Under the pieces are notes generated by a model. The model was not told the DNA's origin, did not search any database, and worked only from the letters and a program-made list of their open reading frames with translations. A program made the translations under genes and the position numbers. 64,000 nt of DNA from Synchiropus splendidus (lineage: Eukaryota > Chordata > Actinopteri > Syngnathiformes > Callionymidae), in contig NC_071340.1 of assembly GCF_027744825.2 (NCBI RefSeq), forward strand, positions 4,280,501 to 4,344,500. The letters are read 5' to 3'. Below, in pieces: positions 52,816 through 64,000 of the stretch (positions are counted from its first letter, which is position 1; each line of letters opens with the position of its first letter).

Positions 52816-54481
52816 TGGCAACTTTACTTATTATTGTGTTTTAAATAACAGCTGTGAAAGTATTAATTTCCCCCAGTTACTTTTACAATGTATGTGGAAG
52901 GATATGTTACTTTTAGATAAATAATAATTATACAGAATTAATATGCCAGTATTTAAATTGTGTTAACACTTTGATGACACTAATATATTTGCAAGATAAT
53001 TATTAAGAATTCTTCTTCTTAATATGGAGAATTATAGTTGATTAATCTAATTCTACTCCAAATGCTCAAAGTAAGAAATTGGAGTTTGACACTATCATCG
53101 GTTTTGACTCGTTGCAGTTGAAAACAAGCGTGAAGACAATGTGGACATCAACAACACAGAAATGACATTCTCAGAGTCTCAGATTTATTCTCAGAGTCAA
53201 CAGATCATTGACATCAGAGAGCGATGAAACAGATCAATGCTGAATAGAAACCAGCACTATGGTGTTCCAAATTGCAAATTTGTGGGTCTGTTGTCATCGA
53301 CTTCAATGCCATATCTTAAAGGTCAAGCATATTTTGTCGTCCAAATTAATGAACTCTCACTGAGTACTAGGCCAGGGCAATATGGGCTTTTTCAAATAAT
53401 CTTTTCAAACACTTTTTTTTTGTTACACAAGATAAATCTTGATAGTTTGCCTTAGCCTTGATATAAAACAAGCATTTAATCAGACAACATAATGATTCCG
53501 TGTACCTGCCCTCCAAAACTGCATTTATTTAAAAATCATAATTGTAAATGCATTTAAAATAAATAAAGACAGAAATTAAATAATTTGTCACATTCGGAAC
53601 GTTATCATACTGTACTTGGGCCTATTGTTGCAATGGTTTCGCAGGGTCTTTTACATTTTAGTGTTGTGACATTCTCCCTTTTGTATCCAGACCATTGATT
53701 CAGTGTCGATCATACTTAAAGTTCCCTCCTCTCAGGTAGCTACCTCGGCCCACTCTGACAGGAATGTCAGGTTACACGCACAGCATACTGTGAATACAAT
53801 GTTGGGCCATGGTTCTTCTATTTCTTTGAACAAAACAAAACTTAAAGCAATTGCATGATGATAAAATATGTTCCTCATATTCATACTCGAATAATGACTG
53901 TAACTTTCAGCATCATAATGGAGATCCAATTTCAGTGGGAGTTTCCAATATTGGTTTTGTGCTTATCCATATTCACTTCGAGGCACAGGATCGTGCTGAC
54001 GTAGTTTCTGCAAATAATAAGTTGGCTCACTTGCTTCTGGAGTCGAGTGCCTGAAATCTTGACTGTGCCTCCACAGCAGTTCCCACCTCATATGATCCTT
54101 AGATCCACCTGTATGGGCTTGCTCCATTAATAATACATGAGTGATATAAGAAGGAATTGCCAGCCCTCCGTTTTTGGCTTCGTTCATTCATCTCCTTAAA
54201 TCAATGTTGTCTGGATCGACCGTAGCCTCCTGCCAGAGGGAAGAGGAACAAACAGTTCATGACCAGGGTGAGAAGAGTCGGCTCTTATCCGACCTGCATG
54301 TCTCTGGGTCCTGGAGACATGTAGGTCCTAAAGAGGCGGCAGGCTGCAACCGATCACCTTCTCAGCAGAACGTACTCGTGGCTGGAGGTGCAGCAGTTAG
54401 TGTACAGAGATAAGAGCCATTGAGAGAGAACACAGGCGTGAGGAGACGCAATGTTGAGGGGTCCAAGTGTCAGAGACAGTC

Positions 54482-54482
<1 letters not shown>
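52816..54482. other. Unassigned DNA
   Basis: No gene recognised. ORFs at 53851-54054 and 53963-54187 overlap on opposite strands without a known motif. Confidence 0.45.

Positions 54483-54534
<52 letters not shown>
54483..54534. repeat. (TA)n microsatellite at Rex3 copy 2 boundary
   Basis: 26 TA units ending about 10 bp before the point where Rex3 homology starts at 54545. An Ile-Tyr-rich ORF running from it into Rex3 is an artefact. Confidence 0.98.
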
Positions 54535-54539
<5 letters not shown>

Positions 54540-54544
54540 CAGTA

Positions 54545-57000
54545 GCGTGATTGGGAAGAACGGCCTACCCGATCTGAACCTGAGCGGTGTTCTACTACTG
54601 GATTTCTGTGCCACCCACAGTTTGTCCATAACGAACACCATGTTTGAGCACAAGGGTGTCCATAAGTGCTCATGGCACCAGGACACCCTTGGCTGGAGGT
54701 CTATGATAGACTTTGTGATCGTGTCATCTGACCTTTGGCCACGTGTCTCGGACACTCGGGTGAGCAGAGCTAACAACCGATCACCACCTGGTGGTGAGTG
54801 TGATCCACTGGCAGGGGAGGAAGCCAGTCAGACCGGGCAGGCCCAAACGTATTGTGAGGGTCTGCTGGGAACGCCTGGCGAACCCGCTGTCAGTGGCGTC
54901 TTTAACTCCCACCTCCGGGAGAGTTTCTCCCAGATCCCGAGGGAGGTAGGTGACATGGAGTCTGAGTGGGCCATGTTCTCCTCCTCCATTGTCAGTGCGG
55001 CTGCACGTAGTTGAGGTCGTAAGGTCTCTGGTGCCTGTCGTGGCGGCAATCCCCGAACCCGGTGGTGGACACTGAAAGTAAGGGATGCCATCAGGCTGAA
55101 GAAGGAGTCCTATCGGGTCTTGATGGCCTGTGGGACTCCTGAGGCAGCAGACCTGTACCGGCAGGCCAAGCGTGCCGCTTCCCGTGCAGTCTTGGAGGCA
55201 AAAACTCGGGTCTGGGAGGAGTTCGGAGAGGCCATGGAGGAGGACTATTGTTCAGCCTCGAAGAAATTCTGGCAAACCATCCGTCGCCTCAGAAGGGGGA
55301 AGCAGTGCCTCACCAGTACTGTTTACAGTGCGGGGGGGAGGCTGCTGACCTCGACTGCTGATGTTGTCGGGCGGTGGAAAGAATACTTCGAGGGTCTCCT
55401 CAATCCCGCCGTCACGTCTTCCATTCAGGAAGCGGGGACTGAGGACTCAGACGACTCTCTCATCACCCGGGCCGAAGTCACCGAGGTTGTTTGTAAGCTC
55501 CTCGGTGGTAGGGCCCCGGGGGTGGACGAGATCCGTCCTGAGTATCTGAAATCCCTGGACGTTGTAGGGCTGTCGTGGCTGACACGTCTCTGCAACATCG
55601 CGTGGCAGTCGGGGACAGTGCCTCTGGATTGGCAGACCGGGGTGGTGGTCCCCCTGTTCAAGTAGGGGGACCAGAGGGTGTGTTCCAACTACAGGGGGAT
55701 CACACTCCTCAGCCTCCCTGGAAAGGTCTATTCCAGGGTACTAGAGAGGAGACTTCGGCCAATAGTCGAACCTCGGATCCAGGAGGAACAGTATGGTTTT
55801 CGTCCTGGTCGTGGAACACTGGACCAGCTGTATACCCTCCATCGGGTGCTCGAGGGTTCATGGGAGTTCGCCCAACCAGTCCACATGTGCTTTGTGGATT
55901 TGGAGAAGGCGTTCGACCGTGTCCCTCGCGATGTCCTGTGGGGGTGCTCCGGGAATATGGGGTACGGGGCCCTCTGCTCGGGGCTGTCCGGTCCCTGTAT
56001 GACCGGAGCAGGAGCATGGTTCGCATTGCCGTCAGTAAATCAGACCTGTTCCCGGTGCATGTTGGCCTCCGCCAGGGCTGCCCTTTGTCACCGGTTCTGC
56101 TCATCACTTTTATGGACAGAATTTCTAGACGTAGCCAGGGGTCGGAGGGGATCTGGTTCGGGAACCACAGAATTTCATCTCTGCTATTTGCGGATGATGT
56201 TGTTCTGCTGGCCTCATTGGACCGGGACCTTCAGCATGCGCTGGGGCGGTTTGCAGCCGAGTGTGAAGCGGCCGGGATGAGGATCAGCACCTCCAAGTCT
56301 GAGGCCATGGTTCTCGACCGGAATAAGGTGGTTTGCTCTCTTCAGGTCGGTGGGGGGTTCTTGTCCCAAGTGGTGGAGTTTAAGTATCTCCGGGTCTTGT
56401 TCTCGAGTGAGGGAAAAGGGGAGCGTGAGATTGACAGACGGGTTGGTGCAGCGGCAGCAGTGATGCGGTCGCTGTATCGGACCGTCGTGGTGAAGAGGGA
56501 GCTGAGTCACAAGACGAAGCTCTCGATTTACCGATCGATCTACGTTCCCACCCTCACCTATGGTCACGAGCTTTGGGTAATGACCGAAAGGATGAGATCG
56601 TGGATACAAGCGGCTGAGATGAGTTTCCTCCGCAGGGTGGCTGGGCGCACCCTTAGAGATAGGGTGAGGAGTTTGGTCATCCGGGAGGAGTTCGGGGTGG
56701 AGCCGCTGCTCCTCCACATCGAGAGGAACCAGTTGAGGTGGCTCGGGCATCTGATCCGGATGCCCCCTGGACGCCTCCCTGGGGAGGTGTTCCGGGCATG
56801 TCCTACCAGGAGGAGACCCCGGGGAAGACCCAGGACTCGCTGGAGAGATTATGTCTCCGGTCTGGCCTGGGAACGCCTCGGGATCCCCCGGGATGAGCTG
56901 GAGGAGGTTTGTGCGGACCGGGAAATTTGGGCTTCCCTGCTCCGAATGCTGCCTCCGCGACCCGACCCCGGATATGCGGTAGAAGAAGGTGAAGGTGAAG
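54545..57000 (+). mobile_element. Rex3 copy 2, 5'-truncated and broken
   Basis: Homologous to 47595-50040 of the intact copy, beginning inside the endonuclease after GDFN. The breaks seen are a frameshift near 54770 within the STDHH region, a stop near 55013 (TGA after CACGTAGT), a stop at about 55664 (FK followed by TAG), and a 1-bp loss in a G run near 55943 just after the AFDRVPR motif. ADD and the C-terminal region are retained ([11 protein letters not shown]). The tail ends GGATATGCGG plus GAAGGTGAAGGTGAAG. Non-autonomous. It lies in the same orientation as the intact copy, about 4.5 kb downstream of it. Confidence 0.93.
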
Positions 57001-57229
57001 TAGCTTGAAATGATACAAGTGGTGACAGATGCGAATACCAGAGGTTACACAAAACTGAAAAACAGAGTACATTTCAGAACAATAACACAATTGATAGCTG
57101 CCCTGCAGCAACAGAGGGTGACCAAGCCTTAAAAAGCTGGTGCTACTAATTCCTACAGGACATCCAGGCTTGTTGGATTACTAATAAGCTCCTCTGTCTG
57201 CATAAAAGCAGTGTTTGAACACAATGTGT

Positions 57230-57399
57230 AATACATTTTGGTCTATAAATTGATTCCATAATTTCTTTTTTGACTCCAATTGCTTATTTGTACTATGCTT
57301 TCCATGTCTGAGTGCAATGAGACATTAAACGGCATAGTTTTCAGTAAAATCACTGGAAAAATTGCGGTGTTCCAAAACTTTTGACCAGTAGTGTATATA
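57230..57399 (+). mobile_element. Tc1-like 3'-terminal fragment
   Basis: AT-rich sequence ending AACTTTTGACCAGTAGTGTA, the usual outer end of one fish Tc1 family. No transposase coding remains here. It lies directly before the RTE fragment. Confidence 0.5.
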
Positions 57400-57402
57400 T
57401 CT

Positions 57403-59075
57403 TGGATGAGAGGGATTTGTACAAGATTGCAAGGCAGAGAGATAGAGACGGGAAGGACATGCAGCAAGTTAGGTTGATCAAGGATAGAGAGTGAAATGTT
57501 TTGACTGATAAGTGTGTTGCTGAGATGGAATGAGTAATTTGAAGAGTTGATGAATGAGGAAAAAGGGAGAGTACAAAGAGTAGAAGGAGTGATCATCGTA
57601 GATCAGGACGTGGCAGAGATTAGTAAGGCTGAAGTGAGAATGGCATTGAAGAGGATGAAGAGTAGAAAGGCAGTGGACCCTGATGATATACCTGTGGAAG
57701 TGTGGAAATGTTTAGGAGTGGTGGCCGTAGACTTTTTGACTAGAACATTTAACAAGCTATTTGAGAGTGAGAAGATCCCTGAGGAATGGTGGAGAAGTGT
57801 GCTTGTGCCCATCTTCAAGAACAAGGGAGATGTCCAGTGTTGTGGCAACTATCGAGGGATAAAGTTGATGAGCCATACGGTGAAATTGTGGGAAAGGGTA
57901 GTGGAAAGTAGACTAAGGGCAGAAGTTAGTATATGTGCGCAACAGTTTGGCTTCATGCCAAAACAGAGCAACACAGATGCAGTGTTTGCTTTGAGGATGT
58001 TCATGGAGAAGAACAGAGAAGGTCAGAAGGAGCTCCATTGTGTCTTTGGGGACCTGGAGAAAGCATACAACAGAGTGCCAAGAGAACAGTCAAGAGAAGA
58101 GTTGTGGTATTGTATGAGGAAGTCTGGAATGGCAGAGAAGTATGTTTGAGTGGTGCAGGACATGTATGCCTGGTGTGAGACAATGGTGAGGTGTGCTGCA
58201 GGTGTAACACAGGAGTTCAAGGTGGAGGTGGGACTGCACCAAGGCTCAGCTCTGAGCCCCTTCCTTTTTGCGATGATGATTGACAGGTTGACAGATGAGG
58301 TTAGACAAGATGTTGCAGACAGCATTGTGATCTGTGGTGATAGCAGGGAGCAAGTGGAAGATAAGAGTTTTGCCTTAGAAAGGAGAGGAATGAAGGTTGC
58401 AGTAAGACAGAATACGGGTGTGTGAATGAGAGGGACCTAAGTGGACAGGTGAAGTTACAGGATGTAGAGATAAAGAAGGTGGGGGATTTTAAGTACTTAG
58501 GCTCAACTGTCCAGGGTGATGGAGAGTGTGACAAAGAGGTGAAGAAGTGGGTGCAGGCAGGATGGAATAATTGGAGAAAAGTTTCAGGTGAGATGTGTGA
58601 CAAAAGGGTGTCGGCAAGGATGAAAGGGAAGGTGTACACAACTGTGGTCAGGCCCGCAATGTTGTATGGTTTGGAAACAGTGGCACTGAGGAAAAGACAG
58701 GAAGCAGAGCTGGAGGCAGCAGAGATGAAGATGCTGAGGTTCTCTCTGGGAGTGACTAGGATGGATAGGATCAGGAACCAGTATGTCAGAGGGACAGCAC
58801 ATGTCAGGGAGGCTAGATTGAGATGGTTTGGACACGTACAGAGGAGAGATGGCCAGTACATTGGACGGAAGATGTTGAGGTTGGAACTGCCAGGCAGAAG
58901 GTCGAGAGGAAGACCAAAGAGGAGATTTATGGAGGTGGTGAAGGAGGACATGAGGTTTGTAGGTTTGAGAGAAGAGGAAGCAGAGAACAGGGTGGAGGAG
59001 GATGATCTGCTGTGGCGACCCCAGAAGGGAGTAGCCGAAAGGGAAAGAGGAAGACTAAATTTAAGGAAAGAAGTG
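57403..59075 (+). mobile_element. RTE/BovB-like LINE, truncated and frameshifted
   Basis: Starts in the pre-RT region (LYKIARQRDRDGKDMQQVRL, then FEELMNEEKG) and continues with RT: MKSRKAVDPDDIPVEVWK, GNYRGIKLMSHTVKLWERVV, FGDLEKAYNRVPRE and GLHQGSALSPFLFAMM. A stop (TGA at 58147) interrupts it. The catalytic ADD region around 58315-58330 is reduced to VADSIVI through deletion. The C-terminal part is open at 58422-59120 (FKYLGSTVQGDGECDKEV, LRWFGHVQRRD, GRPKRRFMEVV). The endonuclease is lost. It belongs to a different RTE branch from Rex3. Antisense ORFs here are shadows. Confidence 0.88.
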
Positions 59076-59285
59076 GCAAGTTATCCCACAGGGATTTGGA
59101 ACTACATGTTAAGGTGCTAAAATGATTATTTATATGCATATGGGGATATAAATAGTAATATTCAAAAGCATATACAATTCAGAAACAGTAGCCCATGAAG
59201 AAGTTGCTATTTTTTTCAATGGTACAGAAAAATGAAAAGAAGCAGATCCTGGCACTGGTTGCAGCTGTGAATAAGGACACAATTT

Positions 59286-59812
59286 CACCTCCCACTATAG
59301 CAGAAAGGGTCTTTCTAGTAGTTGCACATCAAATCTAAGCTGTCTGAAGTGTTTTTCGAAAGTTATCAACACTTTTATGTTTGGCGTTCCGAAACCCACC
59401 TTATCTCAGGCTGAAAAGCGTTTTTGTGCATTGTTCCATAACTTCTCAGAGAAGCTTCAGAACATGAAATTTTAACCTCCCACTATAGCAGAAAGGGTCT
59501 TTCTAGTAGTTGCACATTAAATCTAAGCTGTCTGAAGTGTTTTTCGAAAGTTATCAACACTTTTATGTTTGGCGTTCCGAAACCCACCTTATCTCAGGCT
59601 GAAAAGCGTTTTTGTGCATTGTGCCATAACTTTTCAGGGAAGCTTCAGAACATGAAATTTTAACCTCCCACTATAGCAGAAAGGGTCTTTCTAGTAGTTG
59701 CTCATGAAATCTAAGCTGTCTGAAGTGTTTTTCGAAAGTTATCAACACTTTTATGTTTGGCGTTCCGAAACCCACCTTATCTCAGGCTGAAAAGCGTTTT
59801 TGTGCATTGTGC
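59286..59812 (+). repeat. 188-bp tandem repeat, about 2.8 units
   Basis: The landmark CCTCCCACTATAGCAG recurs at 59288, 59476 and 59664, exactly 188 bp apart. Units are nearly identical (single-base changes such as GCACATC/GCACATT/GCTCATG). The third unit stops at about 59812. No ORF of interest. Confidence 0.95.
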
Positions 59813-60339
59813 TTTGTCAACCGTTACCTCATCAACCAGTTCTGTAGTGAGCCACAAACAAAATGTGGCTAGTGCTGAAGCGAAGGAAGAGATGTAGGGA
59901 GCCAACTGAAACCATGGCGACGCCACACACAAGACGTCCGAACGGCCTGATTGGATGTGTGCTGGAATGGTTGAGATTTCTGGACACCAATGTAACGGCC
60001 TCCGTGGTACCGGCTCACAAGAAACAACCATTCCAGTCACCTTCTACAATGAAAATCTCAGTGGCCAAGCTGTGAAGCCACTGAGAAATTTGCTCCAAAT
60101 AGAGGTTGCAACGGGACAGTCCCTGAAACATTTTCAAGGAGCTGAATTTGACACGCCCTGATCCTGAGGGATCCATGGACCCTGGACATCCTCCAGCTCT
60201 TCTATGAGCAAAGTCTTGGCAGCTATCATTGCACCTACCAGCAGGTACCCAGGGTGACAGGGCCAAGCGGCCAAGTGGGCCGCAATGCAGGATCTGACCA
60301 TTTCGCATCCCAGACTCAAGACCAACAAGTGGGCAGTCA

Positions 60340-60541
60340 AAGAAGACACTGCTTCAAATTCGGCTTTCAAAGCATTTGTTAGGTCAAACGGCATTACCAG
60401 GTATTCATAATGTCCACCAGGAGTGTTGAAGGTATTTTTCCAGTCATCCCAATCTCTTACCGTTGTTTTCCACTGGAAATCCACTGGAGTTTTGGTTGCG
60501 TCCCACCTGTCAGAACCTGCTTCTGATGAAAACTCTCTCAC
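60340..60541 (-). mobile_element. Ty3/gypsy reverse-transcriptase fragment
   Basis: The minus strand reads [20 protein letters not shown] followed by FDLTNAL, the RT block before the YVDD box in fish gypsy elements. Short, and the frame continues into unrelated sequence. Confidence 0.7.
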
Positions 60542-60599
60542 TTACATTCTGCCACCTTCATGCATTGTGAGGGCTGTAACCTGGGCAGTAATAACCCAA

Positions 60600-61290
60600 T
60601 AGCTGCCCTCCGAACAGGCTATTTGTTCCCTCTGCTCATCGTTCACAGGTTATTCATTTGCCTCATGCTTCTTTATTCTTCTGCCATCCAGGAATCCAAA
60701 GAGTCATTTTTGTGATCAAATCATTGTTGTTGCCCTCAGTGGAAAAGGAGGTGGGAAAGTATTTGCCGCTATCTGCACATATGAACAGTGGACAATGCCC
60801 CACAGAACTATGTCACACTCCGCCTGTTCCACATCACCCTGGTCTGACATCTGTCTGGAATTTGTTACCGGGCAACCATCATCTGAGTGTAGGATGTGTA
60901 TGGTGATGGTTCGATCCACTGCCCTGCTCCCTCTACAAAGGAGACAGCAGAGGCCACTCTGTCATTCTGTGTTTTGTCTTCATGGTTTTCCCAGGAATGT
61001 GGTGTTTTGGCCAATGTTCACAAATCATCTCTCAGTCATGGAAGGACTCTTTCTCTGGTTACCACCCGAGTCCAATGATCAGACTGAAAGACTATTCAGG
61101 AACTGGAGACAGGGCTACGATGCCTTGTTTCTCAAAACGCCACTACATGGTGCACATCCACTGGGCTTTCACCATTTCAATGTGTTTATGTTTACCAACC
61201 ACCCCACCTTCTTGGAAGGTACCCTCGGTTTCAGGTACTGGTCCGCAGGTGCCACCACAGTTGGTGTCTGGTGAGAAATACACTTCTTAA
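60600..61290 (+). mobile_element. Ty3/gypsy integrase fragment
   Basis: The plus strand reads HASLFFCHPGIQRVIFVIKS (zinc-module region), then WSDICLEFVTGQPSSE (start of the catalytic core), and frames around 61060-61110 with PPESNDQTERL, the region of the third catalytic residue. Frameshifts and substitutions are frequent. It is divergent from and opposite in strand to the RT fragment at 60340-60541, so the parent element was rearranged. It differs from the young gypsy copy at 38-40 kb. Confidence 0.72.
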
Positions 61291-61299
61291 GAATTCTCA

Positions 61300-62566
61300 G
61301 TAACAAGAAGACTGCAGACTGCCGTCCTTCAAGGTTGTGGATATGGTCTGGCTCTCTACAAAGGATTGCTTGCTGAGAGTAGAAATTGGCACCCCAAATA
61401 ACCCCCATTAACCCAGTATCAGTTAAGATCAAGCTGCCAAGATCCATGAGGTTGCACGTCAAATGCATGTCAAAAAACTCATGGATTGAAGAAACCTGCA
61501 GAGCTGCCACAGAAATGCTTTCAAATCTACTGCCTCAAATAAGACCTGCTTTGACGAGAGAATAATACCATCCACTGGGAAAGTAGAAAGAGAAAAACAC
61601 ATTTTTATTATTATTGTTTTTTAAATTTTCATTTATTTATCTTTTGTCCAAATGGTCACAGAAGAAATGTGGATTAAGGAGTTATAAACAATGATTATTC
61701 TTATTTTGATCACAATAAAAATAAAATAAAATCATATATTATTTCACATCACATGGGCCTTGACTGTGTCTGAAATGAATAACATAATCTGACTTGCCTT
61801 TTTTCCTCATATCTGTCACCTGGTTGACAGGGCTGCTTGTGATAACACAACAGTTGTCCTTTCTTACCTCGAAACAACTCTGCTCCAGGCTCCACTGCAG
61901 TCATCTATCCATTAAATTCTCACTTAAATAAGAGGCAATGGAGGCTTGTGGAGGACACATGATGACACACTATCGTGAAAACACTGAAACAAGAGAACAC
62001 ACAGGTGTGCAAGTTGTAGTTTTAGTTGAATGCACACTTGAGGGCAGTAGAGGGCTTTGGGAAAAATTTGCTCACACGCAGGCACACTACAGCGAGCAAT
62101 CTGTATCATTCCTGGAGCATGGCCCCTCACACACAGTCTGACCTCAAGCGTTTTATATCGTTCTGTAAACGATATCAAATGCTTGTTTTTTTGACTATGT
62201 CTACAGACAGGGTGAGATACGACGTGTGAGATATTTCCTGCTTTCTAATGATAGAGGAAGAAAAACTTTGGAAACGGTCAGTTCCAGCAGTTCTGCAGTG
62301 TACTGGTATAATTGCATGCATTCCATGTCTTTCATTCATCATAACGCTGTGCTTCTACAGCATTCTGACACTGAATTATTAATTGGGGCATATTTGGAGT
62401 TTCGTACCACACCCATTTTTACAGTATTATTCTTCCAAGCATTCAGAATGAAAAAAATATGTGACTGAGGGATTTAAACGCAGCATTTGATATTTTGGTT
62501 TTGGAATGGATATTTGAAAAAATAGTTGTTTTTCCCCCATGGCTTTTACTTATCACCATCACTTCA

Positions 62567-62568
<2 letters not shown>
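61300..62568. other. Unassigned DNA
   Basis: No gene recognised; AT-rich with short ORFs lacking motifs. Confidence 0.45.

Positions 62569-62570
<2 letters not shown>

Positions 62571-62642
<72 letters not shown>
62571..62642. repeat. (TA)n microsatellite
   Basis: 36 TA units, followed by a short interrupted extension to about 62660. Confidence 0.98.
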
Positions 62643-62643
<1 letters not shown>

Positions 62644-62852
62644 TTATACTTATATATATACAGGACTTTAACGAGTTAATATGGTTAATTAATTACAACA
62701 ACAAAATGTTTTAAAAATTAAATTAAATTAAATTAAATTCTCTCCAGACAACAGGGAACCTTTGTAAGTGCAGGAGTTCCCGGTCCACTGATCACACTGA
62801 TGCACAAGACACGCACCTGCAGCCGCAGCTAGGACGATAACAACCACAAACA

Positions 62853-63010
62853 TGGAGGAATCAGCTGAGAATACGTTACTTATTTCAAGAAACTGCCTGA
62901 TGGAAGCCTTGACAAGAACGTGGTTTTGTGCAAATTGTGCTTGCCTACATAAGCACCTGAATGCAAAGCATGTTGCAGCAAGCACCGAAATCATTGTCCT
63001 GTCCAAGTCC
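62853..63010 (+). mobile_element. hAT-type BED zinc-finger fragment
   Basis: ATG at 62853 (MEESAEN), then in two frames NVVLCKLCLPT and HLNAKHVAAS, which together resemble the Cys pair and His end of a ZBED finger, with bases lost between. No further transposase was found. Confidence 0.4.
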
Positions 63011-63059
63011 TGGCAGAAATGCCGCCTAATGTGGAATTGTCATTTATTTAACATTTAAA

Positions 63060-64000
63060 ATGAGGACTGTTCTGGAAAGTACTTAAAATGGCACTTTATC
63101 TGTTTGCTGTTTAATCTGTTTGCTTTTGTTCAGGGATGTTTTTCGCTACTCAATCGCCAGGGTTTCCACTACTCTGAATGTACCTGAAACGCTTATTATT
63201 TGAAACAAATATTTTCAAGACAATAAAATAGCTTTAGTTTAAATACGGTTACATAAAAACATGAATATAGCCACCATTGTGATTTATTAATATTTGATGC
63301 ACAATAAATTGATAAATGTGGCTTCTTGAGGCAAATGTCTTTATACTATTAAATGTTGAATAATCTGAATAACATAGAAAAACAATAAAATGTTCAATCT
63401 TGCTATGCAGTTAATCAAATAGGCTTAATTTAATGTTTTGTTTTCACCAAATCTCTCTATATAAGCCTTCAACTTTCGGTGTGGGTGCTGCTCTTAACAT
63501 TCAATAAAAATGTATGTTTATTGAAGATTATGCAAGATGACAAAAGCAGAGTTTTGACATTGTATGCCATGGCCATTAAGTGCTGCTCTGCATTAGATTT
63601 GCTGAATCAGGAAGTCAGTGGGTACTTCTGAAACAGAAAGTTATTCATTATGATATACTTACTGTGAATTTGATGGATGTCAGCAACGTTTTATAATTAG
63701 TATAATAGGACATGTCCAACACCCACCCACACACTTCGTTAAATAGAATGTGTGAAATCGACTTGGTAAACTAAAATGCCAAGTGTGGGTAATGGGCATG
63801 CTCAAATGTTCAAAATAGAGCTACTGAAGTCACAAACACAAGCGATACTTAGATGATCAGAGTAGAATTTATGGGCTACAATATTCAAAACGTTTATCAT
63901 GGACTTGTTAAACTATGAAGCGCAACAATCTCACAACAGTCACAACAATTTAGACTAGCTTTAGTCAAATGAAAACCCAATGCATTTTAGTCATTTTCAT
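63060..64000. other. Unassigned AT-rich DNA
   Basis: No gene, RNA gene or mobile element recognised up to the window edge. Confidence 0.45.

Noticed and set aside
58301..58951. 216-codon antisense ORF in the RTE region
   Set aside because: Antisense shadow of the RTE C-terminal coding region; no motif of its own.
59286..59812. Possible CRISPR-like array
   Set aside because: Units are contiguous 188-bp tandem copies without spacers, in animal DNA.

Overview
This is eukaryotic, almost certainly teleost fish, genomic DNA. The evidence is a multi-exon vertebrate JAK2 gene with GT-AG introns, in AT-rich sequence full of fish-typical transposons: Rex3 and RTE-type LINEs, an L2-type LINE, Tc1-like elements, hAT, PIF/Harbinger-like pieces, Ty3/gypsy, and long (TA)n arrays. 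I cannot name the species.

Layout. (1) Positions 1-18220, minus strand: the Janus kinase gene jak2. I placed 21 coding exons (1828-18197) that join without a frame break into 1041 codons. They cover FERM, SH2-like, pseudokinase (JH2) and most of the tyrosine kinase domain (JH1). The last two coding exons, about 73 residues by comparison with human JAK2, are not in the window and should lie left of position 1. A candidate non-coding first exon or promoter is near 23.0-23.3 kb. The jak2 introns carry two decayed Tc1-like copies, a TA-flanked MITE, a Harbinger-like relic and an L1-like relic. (2) 23.4-37.3 kb: no convincing host gene; a 90-bp TA array, a LINE fragment, a second MITE copy and long unassigned AT-rich DNA. 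(3) 37.3-40.6 kb: an L2-type LINE fragment, then a young but internally deleted Ty3/gypsy element with nearly identical 232-bp LTRs. (4) 41-45 kb: a Harbinger-like fragment and a degenerate hAT element. (5) 46.9-50.06 kb: an apparently full-length Rex3 retrotransposon with an intact 1044-codon ORF and a 13-bp target-site duplication. (6) 50-64 kb: a fold-back RTE tail, a second 5'-truncated Rex3, an RTE/BovB-like LINE, a 188-bp tandem repeat, rearranged gypsy fragments, TA arrays and a BED-finger fragment.

The only confident host gene is jak2, a cytokine-receptor-associated signalling kinase. Everything else recognised is mobile DNA or simple repeat, so there is no operon-like cooperation to describe. 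I found no convincing undescribed biological system. The most informative observations are the intact Rex3 copy with its target-site duplication, the 39-bp perfect fold-back at 51.6 kb, the young gypsy deletion derivative, and the repeated coincidence of transposon break points with TA arrays.
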